Numbered from the stretch's first letter, positions 10,629 through 22,037 are shown. The stretch: 64,000 bases of DNA from Omphalotus guepiniiformis (GCA_028554645.1 JAQOOI010000019.1:558001-622000), one strand, 5' to 3'. Notes: generated from the letters alone by a model not told the origin. A program made the numbers and translations.

Positions 10629-12738
10629 ATGCTTCCTTCTGGTGTTTTAAGTGCAGTGTTCGTCGGATTACTTTGCGCTCATGACGTCTTGTCTCTTCCC
10701 CTGAAGTCTACTGTCAACGGTCCGAACGGGCCTAACGGGGGAGTCTCTACTTCCATGCTAGGGTCTCCCACTACCGGGTCTCCTGGGTCTCTACCGACTT
10801 CTAGTGTTGTTGGCACTCCTGGTGGGTCTGGAACTCCTTCTGGAAACAATTCGAGCTCTGGCGCCTTGAATGCTCCCTACTTTGTGGTGTATAACGACAG
10901 AGGACCTGATCCTGCTCCAGACGTTTCAAAGATTAAGGTGAGCGGTGACGTTGAAGTCAAGCGTCTGTGCCGCTAACTCATCTGTCTGTTTGTAGGGATT
11001 CAATGTCGTGTAAGCTACTGCTAAAACCCTTGTTTATATGTCCTAAAACCCGTGAACTTCTTCTAGTGCTCTTTCATTCCTTCTTAGCACTGGGCCTGCA
11101 GATATGGCTCTGGCGTGGAAGAACCTTGACGCTAGCAAACGTAGCAGCATCCTGCAACAGTACAAGCAAGCTGGAATCAAACTCATTGTCTCCGCCTTTG
11201 GGTCAACGGAACAGCCCACCACCAAAAACCTAGATCCCAAGCAGACGGCTTCTACCATGGCTCAGTATGTCAAGCAGTACGATCTCGACGGTATCGGTGA
11301 GTGAAATCAATGTTGTGGTATCCGTATGACTGACTGTGCTCTCGGCAGACGTTGACTATGAAGTGCGTTTGCTTTTGTTGGAGTGTATGACTTGAACTTG
11401 ACATTGACTGCTTGTTCAGGATATCGATGCTATGAACAAGGCAGATGGCAAGGCTGAACAGTGGCTCGTGGATTTCACGAACGCACTTCGTACTGAGCTT
11501 CCTCAAGGAAAGTACCTTCTTACCCATGCTCGTGAGTATCGCGTACCCTGTTCTGTAAATCAAAATTACTGATGATATGTCTTAGCCATGGCACCATGGT
11601 AACTCTACAAGCAACGATACCTGGATTCTCTGAACTGACGTGTTTACCTTAGGATGGGATCTAGCCCTTCAAGGTGGAAGAGCGGTGCATACCTCACTGT
11701 AAACAAGCAGGTTGGCAGCAAAATTGATTTCGTATGTTCTCGCGGTTCTTTTGTCCATGAATGACTTCCTAATTTGACCTTTTCCGCTGCAGTACAACAT
11801 TCAGGTAGAGTCTCTATTCCTATATTCAGTTTTCGATGCCGGCTAACATGGGGATATCTGTCGCTTTCAAGTTCTATAACCGTATGCATTTTCAAGCTTC
11901 AATGATCAGCAGATAGCTTATATCACTTTTTAGAGGGTGTCGATGAGTATACCACCTGCGATGGCTTGCTGAAAACCTCGAGTTCGGCGAACCCCAAATC
12001 CTCGCTCTTCGAAATTGCAGCTCAAGGATTCGATCTCAACAAGCTCGTCATTGGGAAGCCTGGTGCTCAGGCGGACGCTTCTAACGGACAGATGTCGGCT
12101 AGCACGCTTGCGCAGTGCCTCCAGCAAGCCAAGGCGCAGAAATGGAGTACGTTTTGTCACGCTTTTTCTTGTTTTGCATGATGTGAAGAAACTAATCGGC
12201 GGTCTCTCTCCTAGATGGTGGTGCTATGAGCTGGCAATATCCCAATGCCGACACTCAATGGGTCCAAACCGTCCGTGGTTCGGCCTTTGGCGGTTCTTCG
12301 AGCGGCTCTAGCGATACTGGTTCGACTTCCCCTGAGGCTCCTTCATCTGTGAATGGTGGGCCCGGAGCTATCCCGACTCCTGCTAGCCCTGGCTCAGGTG
12401 CTCCTGGAACACTTCCAACTTCTCCTACCGACCCTACCGACCCTACTGACCCTGCCTCTGGCGCTCCTGGAGCCATCCCGGCACCTGCAGGTGGCCCTAC
12501 CGGGTCTGACTCAAACGCTCCTGTAAATGACCCTGCTGACACTACGACTGCCCCCGGTGGGGCTGCTCCTTCGCCTGTCATCCAAGGCGGTGTTCAGGGC
12601 TCCTCTTGGTCTGCAACATTTGCGGGCACCATCCCAGGTGGCATTGCCGCCGCTACGCCAACACCGGCCGCAGCTGGTGCTGGTACCAACGTTCCTGTCC
12701 GAAGATTTTCTCGATTGAACCGTCGTCGATATGTTTAA
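10629..12738 (+). CDS. Secreted GH18 chitinase-like protein with Pro/Ser linkers
   Basis: ATG 10629 opens a signal peptide (MLPSGVLSAVFVGLLCAH); an in-frame upstream ATG at 10536 would bury it, so the later start is chosen. A Gly/Ser/Pro/Asn-rich linker follows, then the TIM barrel: APYFVVYNDRG, GFNVVALSF, AGIKLIVSAFG, the complete catalytic DGIDVDYE, HAPMAPW, FYNQGVDEY and GGAMSWQYP. The C-terminal ~170 residues are Pro/Gly/Thr/Asp-rich with PTDPTDPTDP, typical of O-glycosylated wall-associated tails. Eleven exons, five of them micro-exons (10996-11009, 11349-11362, 11586-11598, 11793-11804, 11872-11881). The 14-nt exon at 11349 encodes most of the catalytic motif, including its glutamate. 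Likely role: modifying chitin of the own or a foreign wall. Confidence 0.87.
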
Positions 12739-13484
12739 AAATACAAGGATAAGGAAGGTTGAGGAGGTTGTAGTTGTTCTCTATACCCTCTGGATGGACT
12801 GATATACCACCAACACTGTAGGATTATTTTATTGCATGTATGTATCGTATATTTAGGAGCTATGTGAATGTATGATGCAGGATTTAGATATGTACTCTCA
12901 GGTCAGGGGCTACATATATGCGTTATGACAAAGGCTTTTCTTCTGCTTCGTTGTTATTATAAACCTGATTCCTTGGAAGCTCATGATCACCTATTCCGAT
13001 TCATGAGTCATGGCCAGTAGTAGTACTACTCCAGTTGACTTGAACTCGTTCTGAAGGGTTCTGACCAGGTTCTGACGCGGACGCGTCACGTTCAGACTCT
13101 CATCTTTCTTTTCCTTTATTTCCCTCCTTACCGAATTACGCTCTGGATGCGCCAACCTGATTTGAAAGTTGAGCAGCGGTTTTCGTAGTGGAAAAGAGGC
13201 AATGGCATTGGAAGGGTGCGTAAAGCTCGAGGTTTTAGCTTGTATCGCTGAACTAATCCTGAATTCTAGTTGCCTTGTCTTCCAGAATCTTCAGCTCGTT
13301 GAAGTTGTATGAACGTCCTAGAAGAATCCTTCGTTGGGCTAGACTCAAATATGGCTACTGGCGACTCTGAATCAGAATCTGGGAGAGATGGCGATTGCTT
13401 TCACCTGAGGCGCCCAAAGAAGTTGAAAGAACGTTCAAACTTGGCTCGTACTCTGTGAAATTCCTGCTTGGGAGTTGTCCAACA
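12739..13484. other. Intergenic, no supported gene
   Basis: 3' flank of the GH18 gene and 5' flank of the HsbA-like gene. No domain-bearing frame is seen on either strand. Confidence 0.5.
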
Positions 13485-14152
13485 ATGGTCTACCTTGCTA
13501 GCTTTGTTGCTTGTGCTTTGCTTGTCTCTGCGACCTCGGGGAGCCCCGTTCAGCGGGACGTTCCAACCGTTGAGGCTGATATTGCGAATATCGCGACCGA
13601 AGACGATTCAATACCTTTCCGACCCAGGGAGGAACTTGCTTCAAGCATTCGTCAGTTGCATTTATTCATATGGCTCTGATGCCATCTGCTAAGTATACTT
13701 CATTTCATTGTAGGGGATTTACACCGCTGCTCAGGACTTAAACCCAGCCTTTCAAAAGACGACATCTGACATGAAGGTACTGTTGATCAACCGGTTTATC
13801 TTACTGCTGATGACCCTCTCCACTCTAGGTAATTTCACCGTTATTAGAATTGGATGCCAACAATATCTCGGCGAATTTGGAGAAGATAATCCCTCAATTT
13901 CAAGAAGGGTTGACTGAGATAGTCTCGAAGAAGCCTGCGCTTGACGGTCTAGTTTTGACCGAATTTGGTACAACCGCAATCAAATTCGAAAGCGCTCTTC
14001 TGGCCATTCTCCCAGTAGGAATGTTCAGTGTTCCACTTGTCTCTTACTAATTTCTGGATCTCTGGCAGCCGGGCTTTCAGCCTCAAGTAAATATGGTGAT
14101 CTCCTCACTCAATGTGATGGTTGCATCTGCGGAAGCACCATTCTCAGTTTGA
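13485..14152 (+). pseudogene. HsbA-like secreted surface-binding protein, frame-disrupted
   Basis: ATG 13485 gives a signal peptide (MVYLASFVACALLVSA) followed by QRDVPTVEADIANIATEDDSI. This is the start of the hydrophobic surface binding protein A (HsbA)/cell-wall galactomannoprotein family, small secreted proteins that coat hydrophobic surfaces. Family-like sequence then continues in two other frames: TFPTQGG in frame 2 (from 13610) and LLQAF in frame 1 (from 13633). The frame-1 piece splices correctly at 13651 to GIYTAAQDLN, and normal exons follow to SAEAPFSV and the stop at 14152. Two single-base losses within about 25 bp would explain this. It may be a recent pseudogene or an assembly error; no GT-AG intron explains both shifts. 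Confidence 0.6.
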
Positions 14153-14355
14153 GACTTTGTTGGGGCTTGCGCATTGTTAACCTTCGAAAGTTCTGCGGTA
14201 GTGCTACATGTATAACAGAACGAGAGGTCCCGTGCTTCCTTCTGCGCTCCTGAGACCCGAACATCTTTTCACGTAAAGCGTATCTATGTCGCACGAGCGA
14301 TTCTTCTCCTCTCACTATTCAAAGGGTGCTCTAGTTTTGTCATCCCTCCACCATC

Positions 14356-15480
14356 ATGGCAACTCATGCCCTCTTGAATGCCTTCAAGGCGAACAAACCT
14401 GCGTTCGGAATGTGGTTGACTACAGGCGGTTTCATCCATGCGCGCACTGTAGCGAAAGCTAGCCCGCAGGTGTCTTGGGTGATGCTTGATTGTGAACACG
14501 GGCTAGTCTCCCTAAACCCAGGGGCTTCAGATTTGATTTCCGCCATTCATAGCGTACCAAATGGGCCAAGTGCGATGGTTAGGATACCTGCAATTGGATC
14601 CAGTTCAGACGTTAATTGGCAAATTAAGTATGCGCTAGACGCCGGTGCTCGGGGTGAGTCGAATGCTTTGAGACTGAATGTGAATGAGGATTGACATCAA
14701 CTCGCGACGAAATGAAAATGCAGGCGTGCTGGTGCCAATGGTGCGTCTTATTGACCCTCAAACCTTCAAATACTACTAAATGTTGCTCCTTCAGGTATCT
14801 TCAATGGAGAAAGCTCAAGAAATCGCCTCGGACAGTCGCTTTCCGCCCATTGGTAAACGGGGCTTTGGAAGCGCATATACCCATGAGAACTGGGGTGTGA
14901 GCGTGTCCGAGTATCTGAGAGTAGCAAACGATAGTGTTATTGTGCTCGTGCAAATCGAAACGAAGGAAGGAGTGGAAAACATGCAAAAAATAGTCTCGGT
15001 TGATGGAATTGGTTTGTTCTTACTCCTCACTTCAAGATCTGCTGACCTTTCTGATATGCTTTATACTTAGACGGAATCTTCATTGGACCTTATGATCTAT
15101 CTATTTCATTGGGATACCCACCGCCCTCCCCAGATCCTCACCCTGAAGTCGAAAAAGTGATCCAAGCTATTCTCGCAGCCGCTCATAATGCCGGAAAGAA
15201 ATGGTATGACATTGCCTTGCAGTATGATATTGATACTCGTAGTGCTGACATTGGTGCTCCGCTGGTGCCTTTAGTGCGATGTACTGTACATCAGGAGCTC
15301 AAGCGGCCAAGCGTGCGGCTGAAGGTTTTGATATGGTGCGATATCTACTTACATATTCATATTCGTTTCTCACTGCTTATTTTGATCTGTGGGAATCGAC
15401 AGATCAACGTGACCAGTGATGTTGGTGCGATGACCATGGGTATTGCTTCAGAGTTCAATGCTGCCGTTCAGCAGAATTGA
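14356..15480 (+). CDS. HpcH/HpaI aldolase family protein
   Basis: ATG 14356 (MATHALLNAFKANKPAFGMW) to the stop at 15480, with four or five short introns. It shows GMWLTTGG, VMLDCEHGL, MVRIPA, DAGARGVLVPM, QIETKEGVENM, GIFIGPYDLS and a C-terminal DVGAMTMG. These mark class II, metal-dependent pyruvate aldolases of the HpcH/HpaI family, which reversibly cleave 2-keto-3-deoxy or 4-hydroxy-2-oxo acids to pyruvate and an aldehyde. The acidic metal ligand corresponds to the glutamate in QIETKEG, and the DCEHG turn is intact. The protein has about 270 residues, the family's usual length, with no targeting signal, so it is cytosolic. The exact substrate is unknown; catabolism of sugar acids or aromatics is usual. 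Confidence 0.85.
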
Positions 15481-16650
15481 GCATGGGTTTCTATAGGAAA
15501 CCTACATGTAGCCTAGTACGGCCGTAATCCGAATTATTGCCATGTAACTTTTGTATCCCGCAACTTGTCCACATCTCGAACCCACATTCGATTCACTGAG
15601 TATTTCTAATCTTCTAAACCCAGCCTTCGGAGCGAAGCTGGTGAAAATTCGAATGGCGTCATGCTCGAGTCGTGGGGGCAAGACATCCCTCAGCTAGGAT
15701 TGATGTCCCTGTCCTTCAACTGGAGCAGCGGAGCATTGTGATCATTTGTTATTCCTAGAACGAGCCAAGTGCGTTGCTCCGACCTCAGATTATCAACTCG
15801 TATGATGCGGATTCCGGAGGCAAGATTCCCGCAAGATTCTATGGATAGTTGGGCCCAGTGTCACTGTATGAAATCAATCCTTTCTTTTCAGCGCTCGACA
15901 GCTTGACCAGCTTAACCCCTTCTTCCATAGCTCTCGGGAGAGGAAGTTAAAGAAATCGTTGCAGACTGCTGCTATCCTCGTCTCAGTTGAGACGGTATGA
16001 ACTGGAAACTAGGGCCAGAGTTTTCGGAGCCAACAATATCCTTCTGGTACACATTGAGATAGTCAGTGGCATGTAATAGATAACCGCTGTTGACCGCATC
16101 CGTGCGCGTCAAGCTCTTGAGGTTACCGCTATCCCCTTGTACTTGAACATTTTGACGTGATAATCACTCATTTCGGATCGTGAGATGATTTCTTTCGTTG
16201 GTACTTCTTCAGATGAGTCGTCAGATGAATGTAATCAGCGATGCGGACGCACTTGCTGAAGGGACAGCCCAGCATCATAGCAGCGGTAGGAGCTTGATGA
16301 CACCGTTGCATCAGCAAAGACCTATTCAAGCAATGCATAGTCGAAGACAAAATGATCGTCCTCGATCCTGATTCATATCGCTTGAACTTGATTGCAGCAT
16401 CAAGCACACCAGAAGGCCTTGCGGTACCTATATAGGCCGGAGGACTGATTACGAGGAAGTTCAACAAGACTTCGACCCTTTGTTGCACCTCACTCGTGCA
16501 CGTTGACGTGATCCGAGACTGATACGATTTCATCACCTAGCTTAGAGTCACACGGCAAAACCCAATAGAAGGCAGAAATTATTCATGGGTAGTACGGTCC
16601 AGATGTGTCCCGATGTGTCGCGGTTAAAGCGTAAGCTCGTCTTAACAACT
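15481..16650. other. Intergenic, no supported gene
   Basis: Lies between the convergent aldolase and SDR genes. A 122-codon frame on the minus strand (16168-16536) has no recognisable domain and no introns linking it to anything. It could be a gene fossil, but I cannot support it. Confidence 0.45.
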
Positions 16651-16890
16651 TTCAGTCACAGTGTACTCCTCCAGTAGCAGAAATCTGGAAGCCATGGAGG
16701 TCAAATACAATGACAAAAGCACAGACTAGATGAACGCACAGTTTGTCCTGGTGAAAAGAAACCTAGTCTCAATACCTTTCAGTCACAGTGTATTCCTCCG
16801 TTAGCAGAAATCTGGAAGACATGGAGGTCAATTACAATGACAAGAGCACAAACTGGATGAACACACAGTTTGTCCTGGTGAAAAGAACCA
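16651..16890. repeat. 127-bp tandem duplication
   Basis: Two direct copies start at 16651 and 16778 (period 127 bp), both beginning TTCAGTCACAGTGTA and containing GCAGAAATCTGGAAG and CAGTTTGTCCTGGTGAAAAG. About ten of the ~112 aligned bases differ. Weak similarity extends some 25 bp before the first copy. The array ends about 20 bp from the stop codon of the SDR gene and so probably lies in its 3' UTR or terminator. Confidence 0.88.
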
Positions 16891-16912
16891 AATATCAGAA
16901 GACGGCGCTCTT

Positions 16913-18095
16913 TTAAAACACGACAGGTTTACCAGTGATATAGCGCGCTTCACTCGATACCAAGTAGGATACAAGGCTCGCAACGTCAGCTACAGTGCCC
17001 TTCGTAGATAGGGGGCCTGAGCCCATGACCTCAAGAGATATACATGAGCTGAAGAACCTCTGAGTCAGTGAGTAATGCTCACATGCTTAAGAACTTCACC
17101 AGAAAGCTCCGTAGCCAACGAAGCCACTGATCAATCATGAGACATCTCGTGAATAAATAGTCATTTCCGATCCAATGAGAATGGTACTGACTCAAAGGGG
17201 TCTCCAACGGACCTGCTTGCTCTCAGCCAGAAAGAATGAGGAAGTAAGAATCGACCATACCTGGTGCATACGCATTCACGGTGATATTGTGGGTTCCAAA
17301 TTCCATAGCTAGGGGATGTTTGAGACTGAGAAAGGACGATATCGAGTGGACTCGTGACCCACCAGCACTTTGTGTCAGACCTTTGATAGCAAATTTTGTA
17401 GCAGAGTAGGCACCGGTGCCGGCGTAGCCTGAAAGATAGATATCAATCGTATGATAGCACAAAAAATCCGGAGAACCAATGACCTCTCTTTCCGGCAATC
17501 GAAGAAGCTCCTACAATTCTGCCACCACGACCTTGTGATATCATTTGCTGGCCCGCATACTTGTAGCTCAAGAACGTGCTCCGTACATTGATAGCATATA
17601 TACGATCCAGCTCCGCGGCGGTCACTATGCGGTTGAAAGCGTCAAGAAAAACGATGTTCTAGGAAGTGAACGGTCACTTACTAGAAACGATAGGTTTTCC
17701 GAAGGCAGTACCTAGCGATTTAGAGTTAAACAATCTTCAAAAACAAGGAATGACACCTTAGTACCTGCATTTGCAACCATCTGAATCCAAATGTGGCTAA
17801 GTTACCCGTTCAACGAAGAGTGATCAGCAGAACTTACAGCGTCTAGGCCGCCTAGTTGCTCAGATGCTTTCTTCACCATTTGTGCCACTTCTTCTTCGAC
17901 AGACACGTCGGCCGTGCAGAGGACTGTCTTTCGACCCAACTTGTTGATTGCATCTGATACTGTCTGCAGCTCGTCAGTCTTGGTGGCCAGGTCGTTCAAC
18001 GCGATATTGAATCCGTCGGCCGCAAGTCGCATGGAAATTGCTCTGCCGATGCCTCGAGCAGCACCGGTGACGAGTGCAACTTTTGTGAACGCCAT
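16913..18095 (-). CDS. Short-chain dehydrogenase/reductase
   Basis: ATG 18095 (MAFTKVALVTGAARGIGRAI) to TAA at 16913-16915. Classical SDR marks are in order: the nucleotide-binding TGAARGIG, VANAG after the first intron, INVRSTF, catalytic Ser in GASSIAG, YSATKFAIKG with the catalytic Tyr and Lys, and NAYAPG. The C-terminus reads TGKPVVF, common in acetoin/diacetyl-reductase-like or 3-oxoacyl-reductase-like SDRs. It uses NAD(P)H; the substrate is unknown. About seven short introns interrupt the ~260-residue protein. Some 3' splice sites (17100-17270) were not fully resolved. A 127-bp tandem duplication abuts its 3' end. Confidence 0.85.
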
Positions 18096-19198
18096 GCCCA
18101 ACAGATGAATGGCAGTACGTGGCTTGACTGTAAAAGGTTCACAGTCTTTAATATTTATGGACGCCCAGTTCCAGCCGGATTACGGTGACAGATCATAAGC
18201 ATGCCGGATCTCGGGGGGAATTCACTGAGCATTGTGATACTATGTAGTGATTTGTGGGTCCTGCGTGAAATGAACACCTATTACATCAAACCATTCTGGG
18301 TGTCCCGTAGAAGAAGAGAAACATCAGCGCAAGTTCTTGGATATTTGAAGAGCTTGTCCGATTCCTTTGAAGCTCCTAGCGCATATCCCCGAGCCCACTA
18401 CCTCTATAAAGTTTCTTCAACCTAGCTCTTGGACAAGTACGAGTCGCCGCTCTTGACGGGTGTTTCGACTTTTCAGTTTGTAAGCGAGGATTAGCGGAGA
18501 CAGGGAAAGCCCGTAAGGAAGCACGGTAGAGATATCTCTTCGTTTCACAGTACGACGTGCTGAATGGAATCAGAATAGGTGCAGTTGGAAGTATGTTATT
18601 CAGATGTTGACATACCTTCTGAGCTTCTTTACATATGTCACGATACGGTCACGTGGCAGCGCGCGTTACAAGGCGTTACAGCCTAATTCTCCGCCTGTCC
18701 TCCTTGTTCCTCTACCATACACTCAATCCGAAGACTCTTATATCTCGCTATTTACTATCACGCATAGACCGGGTGAGTGAGATGAAGATACATGTACATA
18801 ACTAGCTTACTCCCCTCCATGCCGAAAAGGTTAGTGCAGATTAGTACGCGGTCGTCGCTGGCTTTGCTTTATACGCGTAAAACAACCTCTTGACTCCTGG
18901 CGTCCTTCGGGCTTCAAATTGAGTAGAAAAGCTTTCATCTCGGCGTCCTCCGGGCTAAGATAATGTAAACATCTCACCGGTGTCCTCCGGGGTTCAGAAA
19001 ATGTACGTAGAACTCTCGCCGGCATCCTTCGGGGTTCAGATTATTGCTTCCCAATGCTGGCGGCTGGTCAATTTGTGTCGTACGTCGATCCATCACTCTA
19101 CTAATACTGACGTGATCTAACAACTTAAAATATATGAATAGCAGGAATTACACAAACGAAAAAATCCGATACGAGGTATATTGGCATGATCGTCACGG
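18096..19198. other. Intergenic with minisatellite
   Basis: The 5' flank of the SDR gene (an ATAAATATT element near 18150 on the minus strand could be its TATA) and the 3' flank of the gene at 19199. It contains the degenerate minisatellite at 18899-19045. Open frames at 18201-18425 and 18831-19025 have no domain. Confidence 0.5.
18899..19045. repeat. Degenerate minisatellite, four units of about 40 bp
   Basis: Units with the core GGCGTCCTCCGGGGTTCAGA start near 18899, 18942, 18979 and 19021 (spacings 43, 37 and 42 bp). The 20-bp core is well kept while the A/T-rich part between cores differs in length. Confidence 0.75.
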
Positions 19199-19993
19199 TC
19201 ATAGTTTCCAGTAGTCGATACTCCAGGATGCCTTCTCAAACGGGCATTCTCCTCCTTTCTCCGTGATCTCACTGGTACACTGGTTGATTGCAACTCGGAG
19301 CTTGTTTACCGTCTGACGAGCCAGTTCGCGGTCGCTCACCAATCCTGCTTCAATTTCTTCCTTGCAACTCTGCCGAACGAACCACATTCAGCAAAGAAAC
19401 CCTTATAATTTTACGTTCAATCTCTTGCCTACCTGTATAGCTTGCACGATATCAGCGTCGATTGCAATCAGAAGATTTGCTGTATCTCCTTCTCTTGCCC
19501 ACGTTGCTCCGATGGTCGCCTCAACAATTCCCGTCAGTATGGGCAGACTCTCAAACCCCATACCGGCGCCATATACAGCTCGAGCGCGAGCAAGGGTTCT
19601 TTCCAGCGTCTCTGTGGGTAGAATGTTGCCCGTCTGGTTATCCTCGACAAAGAAAGACTGAGTATCTTCAGTTGATAATGCGCCACTTTGACAAAGGTGT
19701 TTTCGAGCGGCGGCCGAAAATGCTGATGCAATGCCTGGCGTTCCTGAAGCAAGCAACCCACGAACAGCACTGCGTAGTCTATTGATCCATGTCAAGCTTC
19801 AGCCTCTGACTACTACAAGCGTGTTTTTGCTCACTCGTCTGCGGTTGCATTGGCGATGTACGTATCGATCATGAGATTTCTGAAAGAATTTATCAATAAT
19901 CTTCTTCCCTGCGGTGCTCGTGGTAACAACTGACACATGCCCAAGGATGGGACGCGAAGCTTCTTGGAAGGCAGTTACCTCTGGAGCAGGCAT
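19199..19993 (-). CDS. Unrecognised protein, about 220 aa
   Basis: I do not recognise this family. ATG 19993 (MPAPEVTAFQEASRPILGH) is preferred over an ATG ten codons upstream because most of the added sequence is low-complexity. Four exons join cleanly: ILGHV to NLMIDTYIANATADE, then LRSAVRGLLASG, RTLARARAVYGAG and SCKEEIEAGLVSDRE, ending SWSIDYWKL. The first intron uses the GTCAGT donor in phase 2. The protein is mostly alpha-helical and Ala-rich, with no signal peptide or membrane segment and a few cysteines near the C-terminus. It may be a cytosolic helical-bundle protein. The exon structure makes a real gene likely. Confidence 0.6.
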
Positions 19994-20383
19994 AGTAAGA
20001 CTAGGAGACAGAGAGAAGTGCAACTGAGTGGAGATGATTTACATCCTCGTGTGTTTTTGCATCAATTTATACGATGGGGCTCCGAATTAACGCTGGTGAT
20101 CTCCGCCATTATTAGATCATCAAGGAATATTCATTTCTCATCGCCGTGTATTGATTTTTCCCTTACAACGTTCAAGAAGGAGGTAGGGTTCGTTTTAGCT
20201 CGAGATCAGAAAAGGGACCATCGTATTCAGAGCGCGAGCACTCTCAGGCCCTCATGAACCAGTAATCAATCAGGACCTCAAGCGATTCGTCTATGATGAG
20301 ATACACAGACAACCAGATCCGGGTCCATGCTATGTCGGACGCTCGGTTGAAAATGCTACCCATCTGTGCTGATCACGATTTGC

Positions 20384-20389
20384 TATAAG
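20384..20389 (+). promoter_or_regulatory. TATA-like box of the aldo/keto reductase gene
   Basis: TATAAG, about 75 bp before the ATG at 20462. Confidence 0.35.
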
Positions 20390-20461
20390 TATAGGGCAAC
20401 GCAACATCTCTGCTCTTTCTTGCCTGGCAAGTTGCTCAGTATCTAACCAAGTATATTGGAT

Positions 20462-22037
20462 ATGACTTCACCTTCCATCGACTTCGAGACCTTTCAACTT
20501 GGTCCTTCTTTGCAGCCTCGCATTTGGACAGGACTCTGGCAATTGTCTAGTAATGCTTGGGGAAGCGCTCCCGCTTCCAAGATTTGCGAAGCTATGACTC
20601 GGTACACGGAACTCGGGTACACTGCGTTCGGTTTGTTGAATGTCTAACTCGGCCAACATATTATGTACTGACAATTCTTTCTCGTACTCGTAGATATGGT
20701 AAGCACATACTATTGACTGTCTATATTTCTCCCGCCCTCTCACCGGTACACCGCACCGAACATCCCGTTAGGGTACGGCAAATCTTCACTACCGATTCGG
20801 TCGATGCTGACTAGTTAAAATAACATACAGCCGATCATTATGGTAGTGCAGAAATCCTCTTTGTAAGTCTTTAATCTCTTCAGCAAAGTTGTGTATGTCA
20901 TTGTGTTGTAGGGACAGTTCCGCCGTTCAGCACCTGCTGCTCAAAGGGTGATCGGAGCAACGAAATGGTGTGTTTTCAAGGACATAGAGCCCAGCCGTTC
21001 CGCTGTTGAAGCAGCGGTGATGGAACGCATGGAAAGAATGCAGACGAGTCGAATAGATCACCTACAGGTAAGTCATTGCCGCATTTCACTGTTGTTTTCG
21101 AGAAGGTAAACGAACCTCGCCTTAGCTACACTGGCAAAACTACTCCAACAAAGGGTATCTGACTGTGCTGGAAATTTTGCGTGATCTACAGATTGAAGGG
21201 TTTATCACTACCCTTGGACTGTGCAACTTCGACGCGATCAGAACTGACGAGATTTGTACTCAACTGGGACCGGGAGTTGTTGTTACCAATCAAGCACCGG
21301 TGAGCTTACCATCCACTGTTCACTTCGAGCGGCACCTAGTCTGATTCAAAACAGTTCTCATTAATTGATACGAGGTCGCTCCACGGCATGGCTGATGTAT
21401 GCGAGAAACACGGCCTCAAGCTTTTGACGTATGGAACACTGGTTCGTAAATACCCTACTGTGATATCGTTTTCTTTAACACCATGTGATAGTGCGGAGGT
21501 TTCTTGGCAGATGCATGGCTCAACAAATCTGTTCCTGATCCTTACTCTGACAAGCTTACCCCATCGCAAAGGAAGGTGTGTTCCCCAACTTTCAGTTAAA
21601 ACATCAACGCATTAAACTTATACTACATTAATGTGAAATCTCACCTGGGTGTAGTACCTTGACATGATATTGAAGGCGTGGGGAACCTGGGAGTTGTTCC
21701 AGGACCTCCTCGAGGTTCTCAGAGACATCGGTAACAAGCACGGTGGTCTCAGTATCGCCAACATTGCGACTCGCTGGGTTTTGGATCATTCTTTCGTAGG
21801 CGCGGTAATAATAGGTGAGCGATAGATTGAATAGATTAGAACGGCGCCAACAGAAGCCTTATTTCATTTAACGTAGGCGCTCGCATGGGCATATCAGAAC
21901 ACGTTCAGGACAACAAGAAGGTCTATGGATTTAATCTTGACGACAAGGACAAGGCTGCTATCGAGGCAGTACTCGATCGCTCAAATGGAAGACAGATGAT
22001 CACCTCTATCGGCGATTGTGGCGCTGAATACCGCTGA
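20462..22037 (+). CDS. Aldo/keto reductase
   Basis: ATG 20462 (MTSPSIDFETFQLGPSLQPR) to TGA 22035-22037, with about nine introns. The AKR catalytic tetrad is visible: Asp and Tyr in DMADHYGSAEILFG, Lys in ATKWCVF and His in LQLHWQNYS. Later come GLCNFDAIRTDEI, YGTLCGGFLADAW and IIGARMGISEHVQDN, the C-terminal NADP-binding part. The ~360-residue barrel resembles the YakC/aryl-alcohol-dehydrogenase-like AKRs that reduce aldehydes or ketones with NADPH. The CGGFLADAWL stretch is typical of fungal members near D-threo-aldose or arabinose dehydrogenase groups, but the substrate is not determinable. It is cytosolic. Exact acceptor choice near 21355 and 21490 was inferred from frame. Confidence 0.83.

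Noticed and set aside
12255..12581. A 108-codon minus-strand Gly/Pro/Val-rich frame
   Set aside because: It is the antisense shadow of the low-complexity linker of the GH18 gene.
16168..16536. A 122-codon minus-strand gene or F-box fossil
   Set aside because: No recognisable motif, and the surrounding frames do not extend it.
18899..19045. A CRISPR-like array
   Set aside because: Units are degenerate, only four in number, and the sequence is eukaryotic; it is a minisatellite.
13395..22037. A biosynthetic gene cluster (aldolase, SDR, aldo/keto reductase)
   Set aside because: No backbone synthase, P450 or cluster regulator is present, orientations are mixed and unrelated genes intervene. These are common housekeeping-type families.
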